From CAIVAT01 sp037128705 (GTDB lineage Bacteria; Bacteroidota; Bacteroidia; Bacteroidales; FEN-979): DNA of 64,000 nucleotides. Position 1 is the stretch's first letter; every line of letters begins with the position of its first letter. The notes under the pieces were generated by a model, which saw only the letters and a program-made list of their open reading frames with translations, was not told where the DNA came from and made no database searches. The position numbers and the translations under genes are program-made. Shown here one piece after another: positions 1 through 8,422 of this stretch. The stretch is from the NCBI GenBank assembly GCA_037128705.1, contig JBAXVX010000001.1, forward strand, positions 1-64,000. Reading direction: 5' to 3'.

Positions 1-899
1 ACTTCACTTAACAACGCCCTGATGTCGTGGACATCCCTGCTGACCTGGAACTGGTGGGTCTCAATTTTTGAAATGTCAATGATGTTGTTAAGGATCAGCA
101 TAAACTGTTCAATTCCGCTCCTGATCTGGTCAATGTACTCCATCTTGTCCTCAAGGCTGCACACGGGATCTTTCATCAGCTGGAAGAAGCCAAAGATGGC
201 ATTTGCCGGCGTGCGGATTTCGTGACTCAGGTTCTGCAGAAAGGTGTTCTTCAGATGATCGGACTGAACCGCCTTTTGCAGCGCCTCCTTCATTTTTGTG
301 ATCTCCTGGGCCTGAACGATGAGCAGATAGGGATCTCCGTTTTTGTCGCGGATCAGGGACATATTATGCAGGACAAAGATGCAGGTGCCATTCTTGCGGA
401 TATATCTCTTCTCCATGATGTTTTTACGGATCTTTCCAGCTTTGAGCTGGGCCATCACAAACCCACTGCGTTCAAGGTCGTCGGGATGGGTAACGACAAA
501 TTTGCGCGAGAGGAGCTCCTCTTCGGTGTACTGGACCATTTCGCAAAGCGCCTGGTTGACCTGGTAAAAATTGCCGTTCATGTCAAGAAGCGCCATGCCG
601 ACGCTGGCATTTTCATAAACGGCGTTCAACAATTCCTCGTGATCATTCAACCCGGTCCCGGCCTTTTTCTGTTCCGGAGGACCCGGTTTACAATCAACAA
701 GGTACCGTTTGCCATCCACGGTGATCTCATGGGGAATACCCAGCAAGGCCAACGCTTCGGGACCGAACCCCGCAACCTCATGCGTTTCAGCGTCTGTCAG
801 TGTCACGGTGACGGACGCAGGGGAAAGCAGGTCATCGTTTATCAAAGACCCCGGCAGATCGTCTTCGGTTGAAGGAGATAGGTGTTTGTTTTGTTGCAT
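1..899 (-). CDS. PAS-domain sensor histidine kinase, partial (C-terminus beyond window)
   Basis: Reading the minus strand from 899 gives an uninterrupted frame to base 1, so this is the N-terminal ~300 residues of a larger protein. A PAS sensor domain covers about residues 87-205 (…YENASVGMALLDMNG…, then KRYIRKNGTCIFV). It is followed by a HisKA dimerisation segment with the H-box LSHEIRTPANAIFGFF, whose phospho-accepting His is about residue 226. No membrane segment is visible, so this part looks cytosolic; the first ~80 residues may be a degenerate extra PAS-like region. The ATPase domain and any receiver domain must lie outside the window. An in-frame ATG at 908 is an alternative start, only 9 bases upstream. 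It faces the pullulanase gene divergently. The signal sensed cannot be told from sequence. Confidence 0.88.
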   Translation of the reverse strand, partial: MQQNKHLSPSTEDDLPGSLINDDLLSPASVTVTLTDAETHEVAGFGPEALALLGIPHEITVDGKRYLVDCKPGPPEQKKAGTGLNDHEELLNAVYENASVGMALLDMNGNFYQVNQALCEMVQYTEEELLSRKFVVTHPDDLERSGFVMAQLKAGKIRKNIMEKRYIRKNGTCIFVLHNMSLIRDKNGDPYLLIVQAQEITKMKEALQKAVQSDHLKNTFLQNLSHEIRTPANAIFGFFQLMKDPVCSLEDKMEYIDQIRSGIEQFMLILNNIIDISKIETHQFQVSRDVHDIRALLSE

Positions 900-916
900 A
901 CAAAACATTTATGATA

Positions 917-924
917 CAAATATA
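917..924 (-). promoter_or_regulatory. Possible -7 element for the histidine kinase
   Basis: TATATTTG on the minus strand matches the Bacteroidota -7 consensus TAnnTTTG and lies 18 bases before the ATG at 899. I do not see a convincing -33 TTG at the right distance, so this is a weak call. Confidence 0.3.
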
Positions 925-940
925 ATTTATATTCTGGTAT

Positions 941-972
941 TTTGTATCTGTATGCGGTTAATAATATCTTTG
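941..972 (+). promoter_or_regulatory. Bacteroidota-type promoter for the pullulanase gene
   Basis: TTTG at 941-944, a 20-base spacer, then TATCTTTG at 965-972 match the -33/-7 pattern of the primary sigma factor in Bacteroidota. The element ends 27 bases before the ATG at 1000, a plausible short leader. Confidence 0.5.
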
Positions 973-999
973 CCCCCTGATGTCATTAAATAACCAGGA

Positions 1000-3018
1000 A
1001 TGAAAGCGCTTATAATTGTGTTGATCCTCCTTTCGGGAGCGATTTTCTGTTTCAGATCAGGCCTGTTCGCACAGGGAATGCCGGCATCGCTGGCCTATAA
1101 CCCCTATAAAGATTATCCGGTTTACCCGGGGAATGACCTGGGCGTTCATTATGCCAAATCGGGGACCATCCTGAAAATATGGTCTCCGCCGGCACAGGAG
1201 ATGAAGCTGAAACTCTATAAAACATCCTTGGGGAATGACCTCATGGAAGAGATCGGTTGCGTGAAGGACGACGCAGGGGTGTGGAAAGCTGAATTGTCGG
1301 GCGACCGTAAAAACTGCTATTATACCTTCCAGGCGAAGATTGATGGAAAATGGAACGATGAAAACCCCGATCCCTATGCCAAAGCTGTGGGCATCAATGG
1401 AAAACGCGGACAGATCATTGATCTGAACGAAACGAATCCTGACGGTTGGGAAAAGGACCAATCGCCGATACTGAAAAATCGCATGGATGTGATCCTGTAT
1501 GAACTGCATATCCGTGATCTCTCGATCGCAGCCAATTCAGGGATTCAGCATAAAGGCAAATTCCTCGGGCTGACCGAAACAGGGACTAAAAACACCCAGG
1601 GACAGAGCACAGGCATCGATCACATCGCCGAATTGGGCGTGACCCATGTTCACCTGCTGCCATCCTTCGATTTTTGCAGCGTGGATGAGTCAAAATTAAA
1701 CGTTCCCCAGTACAACTGGGGCTATGATCCACAGAATTTCAACACCCCCGACGGCTCCTATTCGACCAATCCGGAAGACGGGAAGGTGCGTATCATGGAA
1801 TTCAAGAAGATGGTTCAGTCCATGCACCGGAAGGGGCTCCGGGTGGTGATGGATGTGGTTTACAACCACACGGGCTGGACGCACAACTCAAACCTCGATC
1901 AGCTGGTGCCGGGATATTATTACCGTGAATGGGAGAAGGACGGAAAATACAGCAATGCCTCGGGTTGCGGCAATGAAACGGCCTCCGACCGTACCATGTT
2001 CAGGAAGTTCATCCTCGAGTCGGTCACCTGGTGGGTGAAGGAGTACCATGTGGATGGCTTTCGTTTCGACCTGATGGCCATTCATGACATGGAGACCATG
2101 AACCAGGTGGCAGCCACGCTGAAGTCCATCGATCCCACCATCATCATTTACGGGGAGGGATGGACTGCCGGGGATTCGCCGCTGCCCGAGAAATACCGCT
2201 CCCTGAAGAAAAATGCAAATAAAATGGACGGGGTGGCTGTTTTCAGCGACGATATCCGCGATGCCATCAAGGGAAGTGTTTTTGAGGAGAAGAGCACCGG
2301 GTTTGCCAGCGGGTCGAAAGAGATGACGGAGTCGGTTAAGTTTGGCATTGTAGCGGCGGGACAGCATCCACAGGTGGATTACGCCAAAGTAAAATACTCC
2401 AAAGAGCCCTATACCAAAAACCCGGACGAGGTCATCAATTATGTTTCATGCCACGACAATCACACACTTTACGACAAATTAAAGGTCTCGCGGCCGGATG
2501 CATCGGAGGAGGAGCTTGTCAAAATGGATAAGCTGGCCAATACCATTGTGCTTACATCGCAGGGGATCCCCTTTTTGCATGCCGGGGAGGAGATGAAGAG
2601 GAGCAAGGGCGGCGAACACAATTCGTTCAACAAGCCCGATTCGGTGAACCGGATCAACTGGGACTGGAAATATCAAAACCGGGAGCTGGTGGGTTATTAT
2701 AAAGACCTGATTGCCCTGCGCAAGGCGCATCCCGCCTTCCGAATGCAAAAGAATTCCCTGGTTCAGAAACACCTGTTTTTTTTACCTGAGAGTGACCCGC
2801 AGCTCATTGTTTACCAGTTGAAGGATCATGCCAACCAGGACAGCTGGCAGCAGATCCTCGTTATTTTCAACGGGTCTGAACTCACGAAAAAGGTCACTTT
2901 ACCAAAGGGAACGTGGAAAGCCGCGCTTCAGGACTACCAGTTCAATGCAGGGGGAAAAGCCATTTCGGGCACAGCGGGGCTGGCTCCCTATTCAGCCATG
3001 ATCCTTTACCAGGAATAA
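1000..3018 (+). CDS. pulA: Type I pullulanase (GH13), secreted
   Basis: Debranching enzyme that hydrolyses alpha-1,6 bonds in pullulan, glycogen or starch-derived glucans. It has 672 residues. A signal peptide (residues 1-25, ending in LFAQ) predicts export. A CBM48-like N-terminal beta domain covers about residues 40-135, and the GH13 barrel follows. The type I hallmark YNWGYDP lies near residue 243. Catalytic residues are visible: nucleophile D357 in VDGFRFDLM, acid/base E386 in YGEGW and the third carboxylate D486 in SCHDNH. A C-terminal beta domain ends the protein. Length and motif order fit complete type I pullulanases, and I see no lipobox. It is transcribed alone, and a hairpin separates it from the convergent gene downstream. 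No SusC/SusD pair is nearby, so it is not an obvious polysaccharide utilisation locus. Confidence 0.93.
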   Translation: MKALIIVLILLSGAIFCFRSGLFAQGMPASLAYNPYKDYPVYPGNDLGVHYAKSGTILKIWSPPAQEMKLKLYKTSLGNDLMEEIGCVKDDAGVWKAELSGDRKNCYYTFQAKIDGKWNDENPDPYAKAVGINGKRGQIIDLNETNPDGWEKDQSPILKNRMDVILYELHIRDLSIAANSGIQHKGKFLGLTETGTKNTQGQSTGIDHIAELGVTHVHLLPSFDFCSVDESKLNVPQYNWGYDPQNFNTPDGSYSTNPEDGKVRIMEFKKMVQSMHRKGLRVVMDVVYNHTGWTHNSNLDQLVPGYYYREWEKDGKYSNASGCGNETASDRTMFRKFILESVTWWVKEYHVDGFRFDLMAIHDMETMNQVAATLKSIDPTIIIYGEGWTAGDSPLPEKYRSLKKNANKMDGVAVFSDDIRDAIKGSVFEEKSTGFASGSKEMTESVKFGIVAAGQHPQVDYAKVKYSKEPYTKNPDEVINYVSCHDNHTLYDKLKVSRPDASEEELVKMDKLANTIVLTSQGIPFLHAGEEMKRSKGGEHNSFNKPDSVNRINWDWKYQNRELVGYYKDLIALRKAHPAFRMQKNSLVQKHLFFLPESDPQLIVYQLKDHANQDSWQQILVIFNGSELTKKVTLPKGTWKAALQDYQFNAGGKAISGTAGLAPYSAMILYQE

Positions 3019-3055
3019 AGATCCGGGGCTCCGGTTGAATCCCCGCGCGCGCATT

Positions 3056-3072
3056 CCCCGCTTGCGGCGGGG
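3056..3072 (+). terminator. Hairpin between convergent genes
   Basis: CCCCGC (3056-3061), loop TTGCG, GCGGGG (3067-3072), then TTCTT. It is a GC-rich stem in the gap between the pullulanase stop (3018) and the stop of the minus-strand gene (3096). The T-tract is short, so it is probably a modest terminator for the plus strand. Confidence 0.5.
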
Positions 3073-3095
3073 TTCTTCAATTCCCTGAAATCAAA

Positions 3096-5345
3096 TTAAC
3101 CCTGCGGATTGTTAAATTTCAGCTCCGTAATTTTACTGCACAGGATCGACGATACGATCATCGACAGCCGCTTATGGCGAAGGGACACCGAGGTATAGCA
3201 CACCACCGGCAACACCCATTCGAGCAGGGCGATGAAGTAGGGCACCGGGTCGGGATTTCCTTTGGCGCTGTCGAAGGCATATTTTCTCATCTTCTGCGAC
3301 AGCGCTGCATTTTTTATCACCCTGGCGGTGTGTTTCCCGGTATAGTTCATTTCGCGTACTTCATTCAGACGCTCAAACCCATAGAACTGGCGGATGAAAT
3401 TGAGGTAGTCAGCCATGTCGGTATCATCGTCCAGCGGGGCATTGTCGATCAGGAAGATGGCCTCGAGCCGGGCAAAGTCGGAAATGACCGACCGGGGCTT
3501 TGTTTCGGAGAAATCGATGAGATAGACATTCATGTTTTCATCCAGCAGGATATTCTGCATGTTCAGGTCGCCATGGCAGATCCCGGTGAAATAATCCATG
3601 CTCCAGTCGCGGCGCCGGGCAAACTCATGTTTCAGGAACCAGTAGGGATTGACCAGGGGCCGGGGCAGTTCGGGGATAGTGATGTATTGTTCGTCGGCCC
3701 CGATGGAAAACAGGTCGCTGACCGTTTTGTAAATATGGGGGAAAAAGGTGAAGGTCGGGTCATGGTCCCTAAAGGGGAAGATGGTTTTGGGTACAGGTTG
3801 TCCGTACCAGGGTTTCAGGATCTGCAGGAAGACCTTGTCGAAAAGCGGCTGAAGAAAAGCAAGGTCCGACTCCTGGTAATAGTGCGTCAGCCATTTCAGC
3901 TGGTTCGATTCCCCGCCGATGCCGACAAAATTATAACGGAGTGCCATGGTTTCACCGAAATGCTCAGCACCGAGTACCACCGCACAGTTGTTGAAAATAT
4001 AGGGGAGTGCGTATTGCTGGCATCGTTCCGATTCGCGGGAGATCAGGTCGCGGTGGGCGATCTTGAGCACGGTGGGTCTCATTTTACGCCCCTCAGGATC
4101 GAAGGAGGTAACGTGGTAGGTTTGTGCCGAATAACCTCCATGGAGCGGATCGATGAACAGCCTCGACGAATCGGTGTAAAGCAACCGGGCCAGGAAGGCC
4201 TTGGCAGGTTCGAAAAGAAATTCCTCTTTTGTCCCGATGGTCAGCCTCTTCGTTCTGCCATCGACGAAGGTTCCGGCATGGAAGATCCAGGCGATGGGGT
4301 TCTCGAGGAATCCCGAGGCATTGATCGCTTTAACGGAAAGGATATTCTCAAAGGTGAGATGGTGACGGATGATGCCGGCCAGGGTATTGTCAAGGGCAGA
4401 AAGATCCAGTTCAGCCAGGTGAAAGGTGATTCCAATGAAATCACGGTGTTCTGCATGGCCAGGCAAAAGGTGCTGAAAATGGGCCAGCCCGTTATCGCCG
4501 ACCACGCTTGCAAGCGCATCATCCACTGGCAGGATAATACTCAGCGAAGGGGTGTTCTTATCCCTGTTTGCCAGGATCACCAGGGTAATCCCGTTCTTTG
4601 ACAGGATCTCCTCCCGCAAAAAACGAAGGGCGGTGCTGAACTGGCTGAAGGTCAAAAGGCCCGGGGCTGTCAGTTTCAGCGACCCGGTGGGCTGGTGACC
4701 GAACGACAGCGCCTCATGCACCGGGAGGCCCGTTTTCACGGGATCGGAGGCAACGCGGAAGTCGGGATCTCCGGAAGGATCTGAGGGCAGGAATCCGGAA
4801 CAATTTTCAAGGGTTACAAAGAGGTCGGTCCCATCGGGGCTGTCTGATGCCACATCAGCAAGTGATCCGAACCCGAGTGCAAAACCGAGTTCGTAATAGC
4901 TCAGGATCTCGGGGGCAAGACAAAGCTGCCCTGTGATCAGTTCTTCTCCGGCTGGCTGGTACAACAGGTGATGATGATCGACATTGATCTCAGTGATCTC
5001 CGTTTTGGTTTTCCTTCCTGATTGGATGATGGCCAGGGCAGCCTCTACGCTGGATTCGAACCTGAAAACCTCCTTGAGGCCGGCAATTTCGAACACATGA
5101 AACACCTCCGGCACAACGCCGGTGAGAAACAGTTCGTTCTGACCGGCATACAGCCGCTTCTTGGTTTTTAACAGGATCCGGATCCCGGCACTTGAAACAT
5201 AGGGACATTCGGACAGGTCGAGCAGGATGTCATGATCCTTTTCGGGCAAAGCCATCAGGGCCCGGTCGAGGTCGTTGCAGCTGTTGGCGTCAAGCCTTCC
5301 TATCGCTTTAACGCATCGTATTTTTTCGTCAGTGATAATTTCCAT
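3096..5345 (-). CDS. STAS domain fused to a phosphotransferase-like domain
   Basis: The 749-residue protein has no signal peptide or membrane helix, so it is presumably cytosolic. Residues 1-105 form a STAS (anti-sigma-antagonist) domain. Its typical YVSSAGIRILL loop contains S52, which aligns with the phosphorylatable serine of SpoIIAA-type proteins. A middle region (~110-390) matches nothing I recognise. The C-terminal third carries aminoglycoside-phosphotransferase/kinase-like motifs: HGDLNMQN near residue 590 as the catalytic loop and YLIDFSE about 18 residues later as the metal-binding Asp. It resembles the enzyme-like ternary-complex-associated (TCAD9-type) domains of vWA/MoxR conflict systems; that assignment is tentative. 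The gene is single and divergent from a metallophosphoesterase gene. A partner-switching regulator that phosphorylates something is a reasonable inference, not a demonstrated function. Confidence 0.7.
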   Translation of the reverse strand: MEIITDEKIRCVKAIGRLDANSCNDLDRALMALPEKDHDILLDLSECPYVSSAGIRILLKTKKRLYAGQNELFLTGVVPEVFHVFEIAGLKEVFRFESSVEAALAIIQSGRKTKTEITEINVDHHHLLYQPAGEELITGQLCLAPEILSYYELGFALGFGSLADVASDSPDGTDLFVTLENCSGFLPSDPSGDPDFRVASDPVKTGLPVHEALSFGHQPTGSLKLTAPGLLTFSQFSTALRFLREEILSKNGITLVILANRDKNTPSLSIILPVDDALASVVGDNGLAHFQHLLPGHAEHRDFIGITFHLAELDLSALDNTLAGIIRHHLTFENILSVKAINASGFLENPIAWIFHAGTFVDGRTKRLTIGTKEEFLFEPAKAFLARLLYTDSSRLFIDPLHGGYSAQTYHVTSFDPEGRKMRPTVLKIAHRDLISRESERCQQYALPYIFNNCAVVLGAEHFGETMALRYNFVGIGGESNQLKWLTHYYQESDLAFLQPLFDKVFLQILKPWYGQPVPKTIFPFRDHDPTFTFFPHIYKTVSDLFSIGADEQYITIPELPRPLVNPYWFLKHEFARRRDWSMDYFTGICHGDLNMQNILLDENMNVYLIDFSETKPRSVISDFARLEAIFLIDNAPLDDDTDMADYLNFIRQFYGFERLNEVREMNYTGKHTARVIKNAALSQKMRKYAFDSAKGNPDPVPYFIALLEWVLPVVCYTSVSLRHKRLSMIVSSILCSKITELKFNNPQG

Positions 5346-5346
5346 G

Positions 5347-5370
5347 ATTCAAAAATACGAAATTTTGAAT
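5347..5370. promoter_or_regulatory. Inverted repeat in divergent intergenic region
   Basis: ATTCAAAA (5347-5354) and TTTTGAAT (5363-5370) form a perfect 8-bp inverted repeat with an 8-base spacer. It lies just upstream of the STAS-fusion ATG (5345). The left arm overlaps TATTTTTG on the minus strand (5357-5350), which matches the -7 consensus. An operator is possible; AT-rich composition makes chance occurrence plausible too. Confidence 0.3.
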
Positions 5371-5434
5371 TCTAAGCGAAGGCCTTCTTCCCCGGAAATC
5401 GCCCTGCACTCATTTATTTTACTAATTTTATCGC

Positions 5435-6370
5435 ATGCAGCAGCACAGGCAACCTCTTATCATTTTCACACTGATCATCTTTTGTCTTTACATCGGGATC
5501 ACAAGGGCCCCGGGGCAGAAGCCGGTTACGGTCGGCATCTTTACCGACAACCAATACTGCAACTGCGAGATGATTGGGGTACGCGACTACCCGGCCTCCC
5601 TGTGGAAGCTTGACAGTGTGATCCGTTATTTCAACACCATTAAACCGGATGCCATCTTTCACCTCGGCGACATGATCGATCACGATTTCGCCAGTTACGA
5701 CAGCGTATTGCCCCGCTACCACAAATCGGAGATTCCGGTGTGGTTCGTACTGGGAAACCATGATTATGCCGTCAGACCCGAACTGCAGGAGAAGATCATT
5801 CCCATGCTGGATTTGCAGACGGGATACTATACCAGGATCATCTCGAACTGGGAATTCATTGTTTTAAACGGGGATGATCTCACGCTGGTGGGGCCGCAGG
5901 ACAAATCGCGTAAACAAGAGCGCAACGAAATGCTCGAAGGACTGGTGAGCGGCCTGCGGAATAATTTCATGCCATGGAATGGCGGCATTTCCCGGGCGCA
6001 GATGGACTGGATGGAGGCCCGGCTTAAGGAGGCCCAGGCGGCAGGCCGGAATGTGATCGTTTTATGCCACTTCCTGGTTTATCCCTTCAGCAGTTACAAC
6101 CTGTGGAACAACCGGGAGCTGATCGCGCTGATGACCCGGTATCCCTGTGTCAAAGCTTACTTCAACGGGCATCATCACCCTGGAAATTATGGATTTTACC
6201 AGGGAATACATTTCGTGAACTTCAAAGGCATGGTAAACACCCCCGAAAGCGCATATGCCGTGGTTACACTCACCTCCGACAGCATTCTCATCAAAGGTTA
6301 CGGACGGGAACCCGACCGGAGGTTAAAAATGGGCACAGCGCCGCAGGAGACGGGAGTAAAGAAAAAATAA
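5435..6370 (+). CDS. Calcineurin-like metallophosphoesterase, exported
   Basis: Binuclear metal phosphoesterase of 311 residues. An N-terminal hydrophobic segment (residues 8-25) predicts export or membrane anchoring. The family metal-binding motifs appear in order: FTDNQYC (D near 38, where DxH is normally found), HLGDMIDH, VLGNHDY, LCHF and GHHHPGNYG. The first block has D-N-Q instead of the canonical D-x-H, a small deviation. It resembles bacterial ADP-ribose/CDP-alcohol-type phosphatases of this fold, but the substrate cannot be assigned. The next gene starts 3 bases after its stop, so it may be cotranscribed with the ABC binding-protein and permease genes. Confidence 0.82.
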   Translation: MQQHRQPLIIFTLIIFCLYIGITRAPGQKPVTVGIFTDNQYCNCEMIGVRDYPASLWKLDSVIRYFNTIKPDAIFHLGDMIDHDFASYDSVLPRYHKSEIPVWFVLGNHDYAVRPELQEKIIPMLDLQTGYYTRIISNWEFIVLNGDDLTLVGPQDKSRKQERNEMLEGLVSGLRNNFMPWNGGISRAQMDWMEARLKEAQAAGRNVIVLCHFLVYPFSSYNLWNNRELIALMTRYPCVKAYFNGHHHPGNYGFYQGIHFVNFKGMVNTPESAYAVVTLTSDSILIKGYGREPDRRLKMGTAPQETGVKKK

Positions 6371-6373
6371 CGG

Positions 6374-7435
6374 TTGAAAAGGATTAAAAAAACATTCAAC
6401 GGAATCCTGGCGCTGGCGATCGCCTGTGCCATTTTGCTGATTTCCGATCTCGGAAACCGCAGCGGGAGTCATTCCAAAGTAGCAGCAGGGAGGAAAGGAG
6501 ATCATACGGTCTTCAATCCCCCGGTTCACATTGCCATGGTGCATTATGTAACTTCGCCCGATTGTGATGATGTTACAGCCGGGATCCTGACCAGGTTCAG
6601 GGAGGCAGGTCATCGCCGGGATCAGGATTTCATTTTTGATGAATACAATGCCAACGCCGATGTGGGGACCCTGAACAACATTGTGAGAGTAGTTGCCGAT
6701 AAGAAATATGAGCTGATTTTTTCAACCGTGCTGGCCACTACCCAGGCCCTCTCGGCAAAAATAACGGATGTTCCCATTTTATTTACCGTTGTGGCCGATC
6801 CGGTTGGAAACGGACTTGGAAGATCCTACGCGGATCATAAGTCTAATTTAGCCGGGATTGATTGCATGGCCTATACCGACCAGGGGATCGCGCTCATAAA
6901 AAAATATATTCCCGGCGCCCGGAATATCGGTGTCCTTTATTGCCCGGGCGAAATGGCCTCGGTAAGCGGGCTGGAAGAACTGAAAAAATCGTGCCGGAAG
7001 TATCATCTGAACCTGGTTGCTGTACCGGTCAATTCTGTGACAGAGGTGACCGATGCAACCATGATGCTCTGCACAAAGGATCTGGATGCCATTTCGCAGA
7101 TGCCCGACAACATCACCATTCCCGGTTTTTCAAGCATGGTGAAAATTACCAGGGCCCATAAAATTCCGCTGTTCTGCTATATCTCAAGCCAGGTGCGGCT
7201 TGGAGCTGTTGCGGCTGTTGCCGGAGACTATGTGCAGCAGGGAAGGGAAATTGCCGATGTCGCCTTTCAGGTGATCGACGGAAAATCGCCGTCCGGAATT
7301 CCCTTCTGCCGGATCAAACAGATAAGGACGGTAATCAATCCCCGTGAAGCCATATTCCGCGGGTTGGTAACGCCGAGGGAGGTTTATGAAATGGCCGATG
7401 TGATCGTCAATGAAAACAGCCTGCCAAAACCATGA
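6374..7435 (+). CDS. ABC transporter substrate-binding protein (TrpX-like)
   Basis: Periplasmic-binding protein of the ABC_sub_bind (TrpX/YtrF-like) family, 353 residues, usually for aromatic amino acids or similar small ligands. TTG at 6374 is chosen as start: it sits 3 bases after the previous stop and gives a basic-then-hydrophobic signal segment (KRIKKTFNG…ACAILLISDL), while the next ATG lies past it. The two-lobe fold is suggested by IAMVHYVTSPDCDD, then YELIFSTVLATTQAL, FTVVADPVGNGLG and NIGVLYCPGE. No lipobox cysteine is evident. The permease follows after 31 bases. No ATP-binding subunit lies next to them. Confidence 0.82.
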   Translation: MKRIKKTFNGILALAIACAILLISDLGNRSGSHSKVAAGRKGDHTVFNPPVHIAMVHYVTSPDCDDVTAGILTRFREAGHRRDQDFIFDEYNANADVGTLNNIVRVVADKKYELIFSTVLATTQALSAKITDVPILFTVVADPVGNGLGRSYADHKSNLAGIDCMAYTDQGIALIKKYIPGARNIGVLYCPGEMASVSGLEELKKSCRKYHLNLVAVPVNSVTEVTDATMMLCTKDLDAISQMPDNITIPGFSSMVKITRAHKIPLFCYISSQVRLGAVAAVAGDYVQQGREIADVAFQVIDGKSPSGIPFCRIKQIRTVINPREAIFRGLVTPREVYEMADVIVNENSLPKP

Positions 7436-7466
7436 TTAGAAAATGAACAGGAATTAATCTTTCACC

Positions 7467-8390
7467 ATGTCGTTGCTCATCGGATCGGTCACCATTGGGT
7501 TAATTCTTGCCTTACTGGCCCTGGGAATTTTCATCAGTTTCCGCATTTTTGATTTCCCGGACATCACGGCCGAAGGATCCTTTACTTTTGGGGCCGCCAC
7601 ATCTGCAGCGCTTATCGTAGGCGGTGTCCATCCGCTGCTTTCAAGCCTGGTTGCTTTCATTGCAGGGATGGCTGCCGGATTGGTTACCGGGATCATCCAC
7701 ACCCGTTTCAAAATAAATTCCCTGCTTGCGGGAATTCTGGTGATGACCGCACTCTATTCGGTAAACCTGCATGTGATGGGGCGGAGCAACATCTCCCTGC
7801 TTAATGCGGTCACTGTTTTCACGTGGGTAGACCATTTCTCCGAAGCAGTGTCGGGACACGATGCCCAATCCATGATCATCGGATGGAGGGTGGCAACGAA
7901 AGACCTTTGGCTCCTGTTTTTTTGTTTTATTACTATTTTGGTCTTTTGTCTTCTTCTCGGGTGGTTTTTTAAGACCAACATCGGAACCGCCATGCGGGCT
8001 ACCGGTGATAATGTCCGGATGGTCCATGCCCAGGGAGTGAATGCCAGCGGGATGATCATTGCCGGGATTGCCCTCTCGAACGGGTTTATCGCACTGGCAG
8101 GGGCCCTGCTTGCGCAATACCAGGGATTCGCCGATGTCCAGATGGGCATCGGAATGATGATCTGGGGACTGGCAAGCGTCATCATCGGGGAGGCGATTAT
8201 CGGCGACAGGGGCGTTGGCTATGTCATCGCAGGGGCGGTATTCGGGTCAGTTTTGTTCAGGCTGCTCGTGGCCATTGCCCTGCGCTGGGGATTAAATCCG
8301 AATGACCTGAAGATCGTCACGGCCATCTTTGTATTTATAGCTCTGGTTGTGCCGGCAATCCTGAAATACAGAAAGAAAATGAATGTTTAA
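7467..8390 (+). CDS. ABC transporter permease (TrpY / branched-chain type)
   Basis: Integral membrane subunit of 307 residues with about eight hydrophobic helices. It resembles the permeases paired with TrpX-type binding proteins. The recognisable opening is GLILALLALGIFISFRIFDFPDITAEGSF, and a loop carries ATGDNVRMVHAQGVN. It would form the membrane channel for the ligand bound by the upstream protein. The expected third gene (ATPase, TrpZ-like) is absent: the following gene is on the opposite strand. Confidence 0.85.
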   Translation: MSLLIGSVTIGLILALLALGIFISFRIFDFPDITAEGSFTFGAATSAALIVGGVHPLLSSLVAFIAGMAAGLVTGIIHTRFKINSLLAGILVMTALYSVNLHVMGRSNISLLNAVTVFTWVDHFSEAVSGHDAQSMIIGWRVATKDLWLLFFCFITILVFCLLLGWFFKTNIGTAMRATGDNVRMVHAQGVNASGMIIAGIALSNGFIALAGALLAQYQGFADVQMGIGMMIWGLASVIIGEAIIGDRGVGYVIAGAVFGSVLFRLLVAIALRWGLNPNDLKIVTAIFVFIALVVPAILKYRKKMNV

Positions 8391-8422
8391 ACTGGCGCAG
8401 GCAGACGGTACCTTCCCCAGGG

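Noticed and set aside
3174..4601. 475-residue plus-strand open frame
   Set aside because: It lies wholly opposite the STAS/phosphotransferase gene, which has clear motifs, and its own translation has no recognisable domain.
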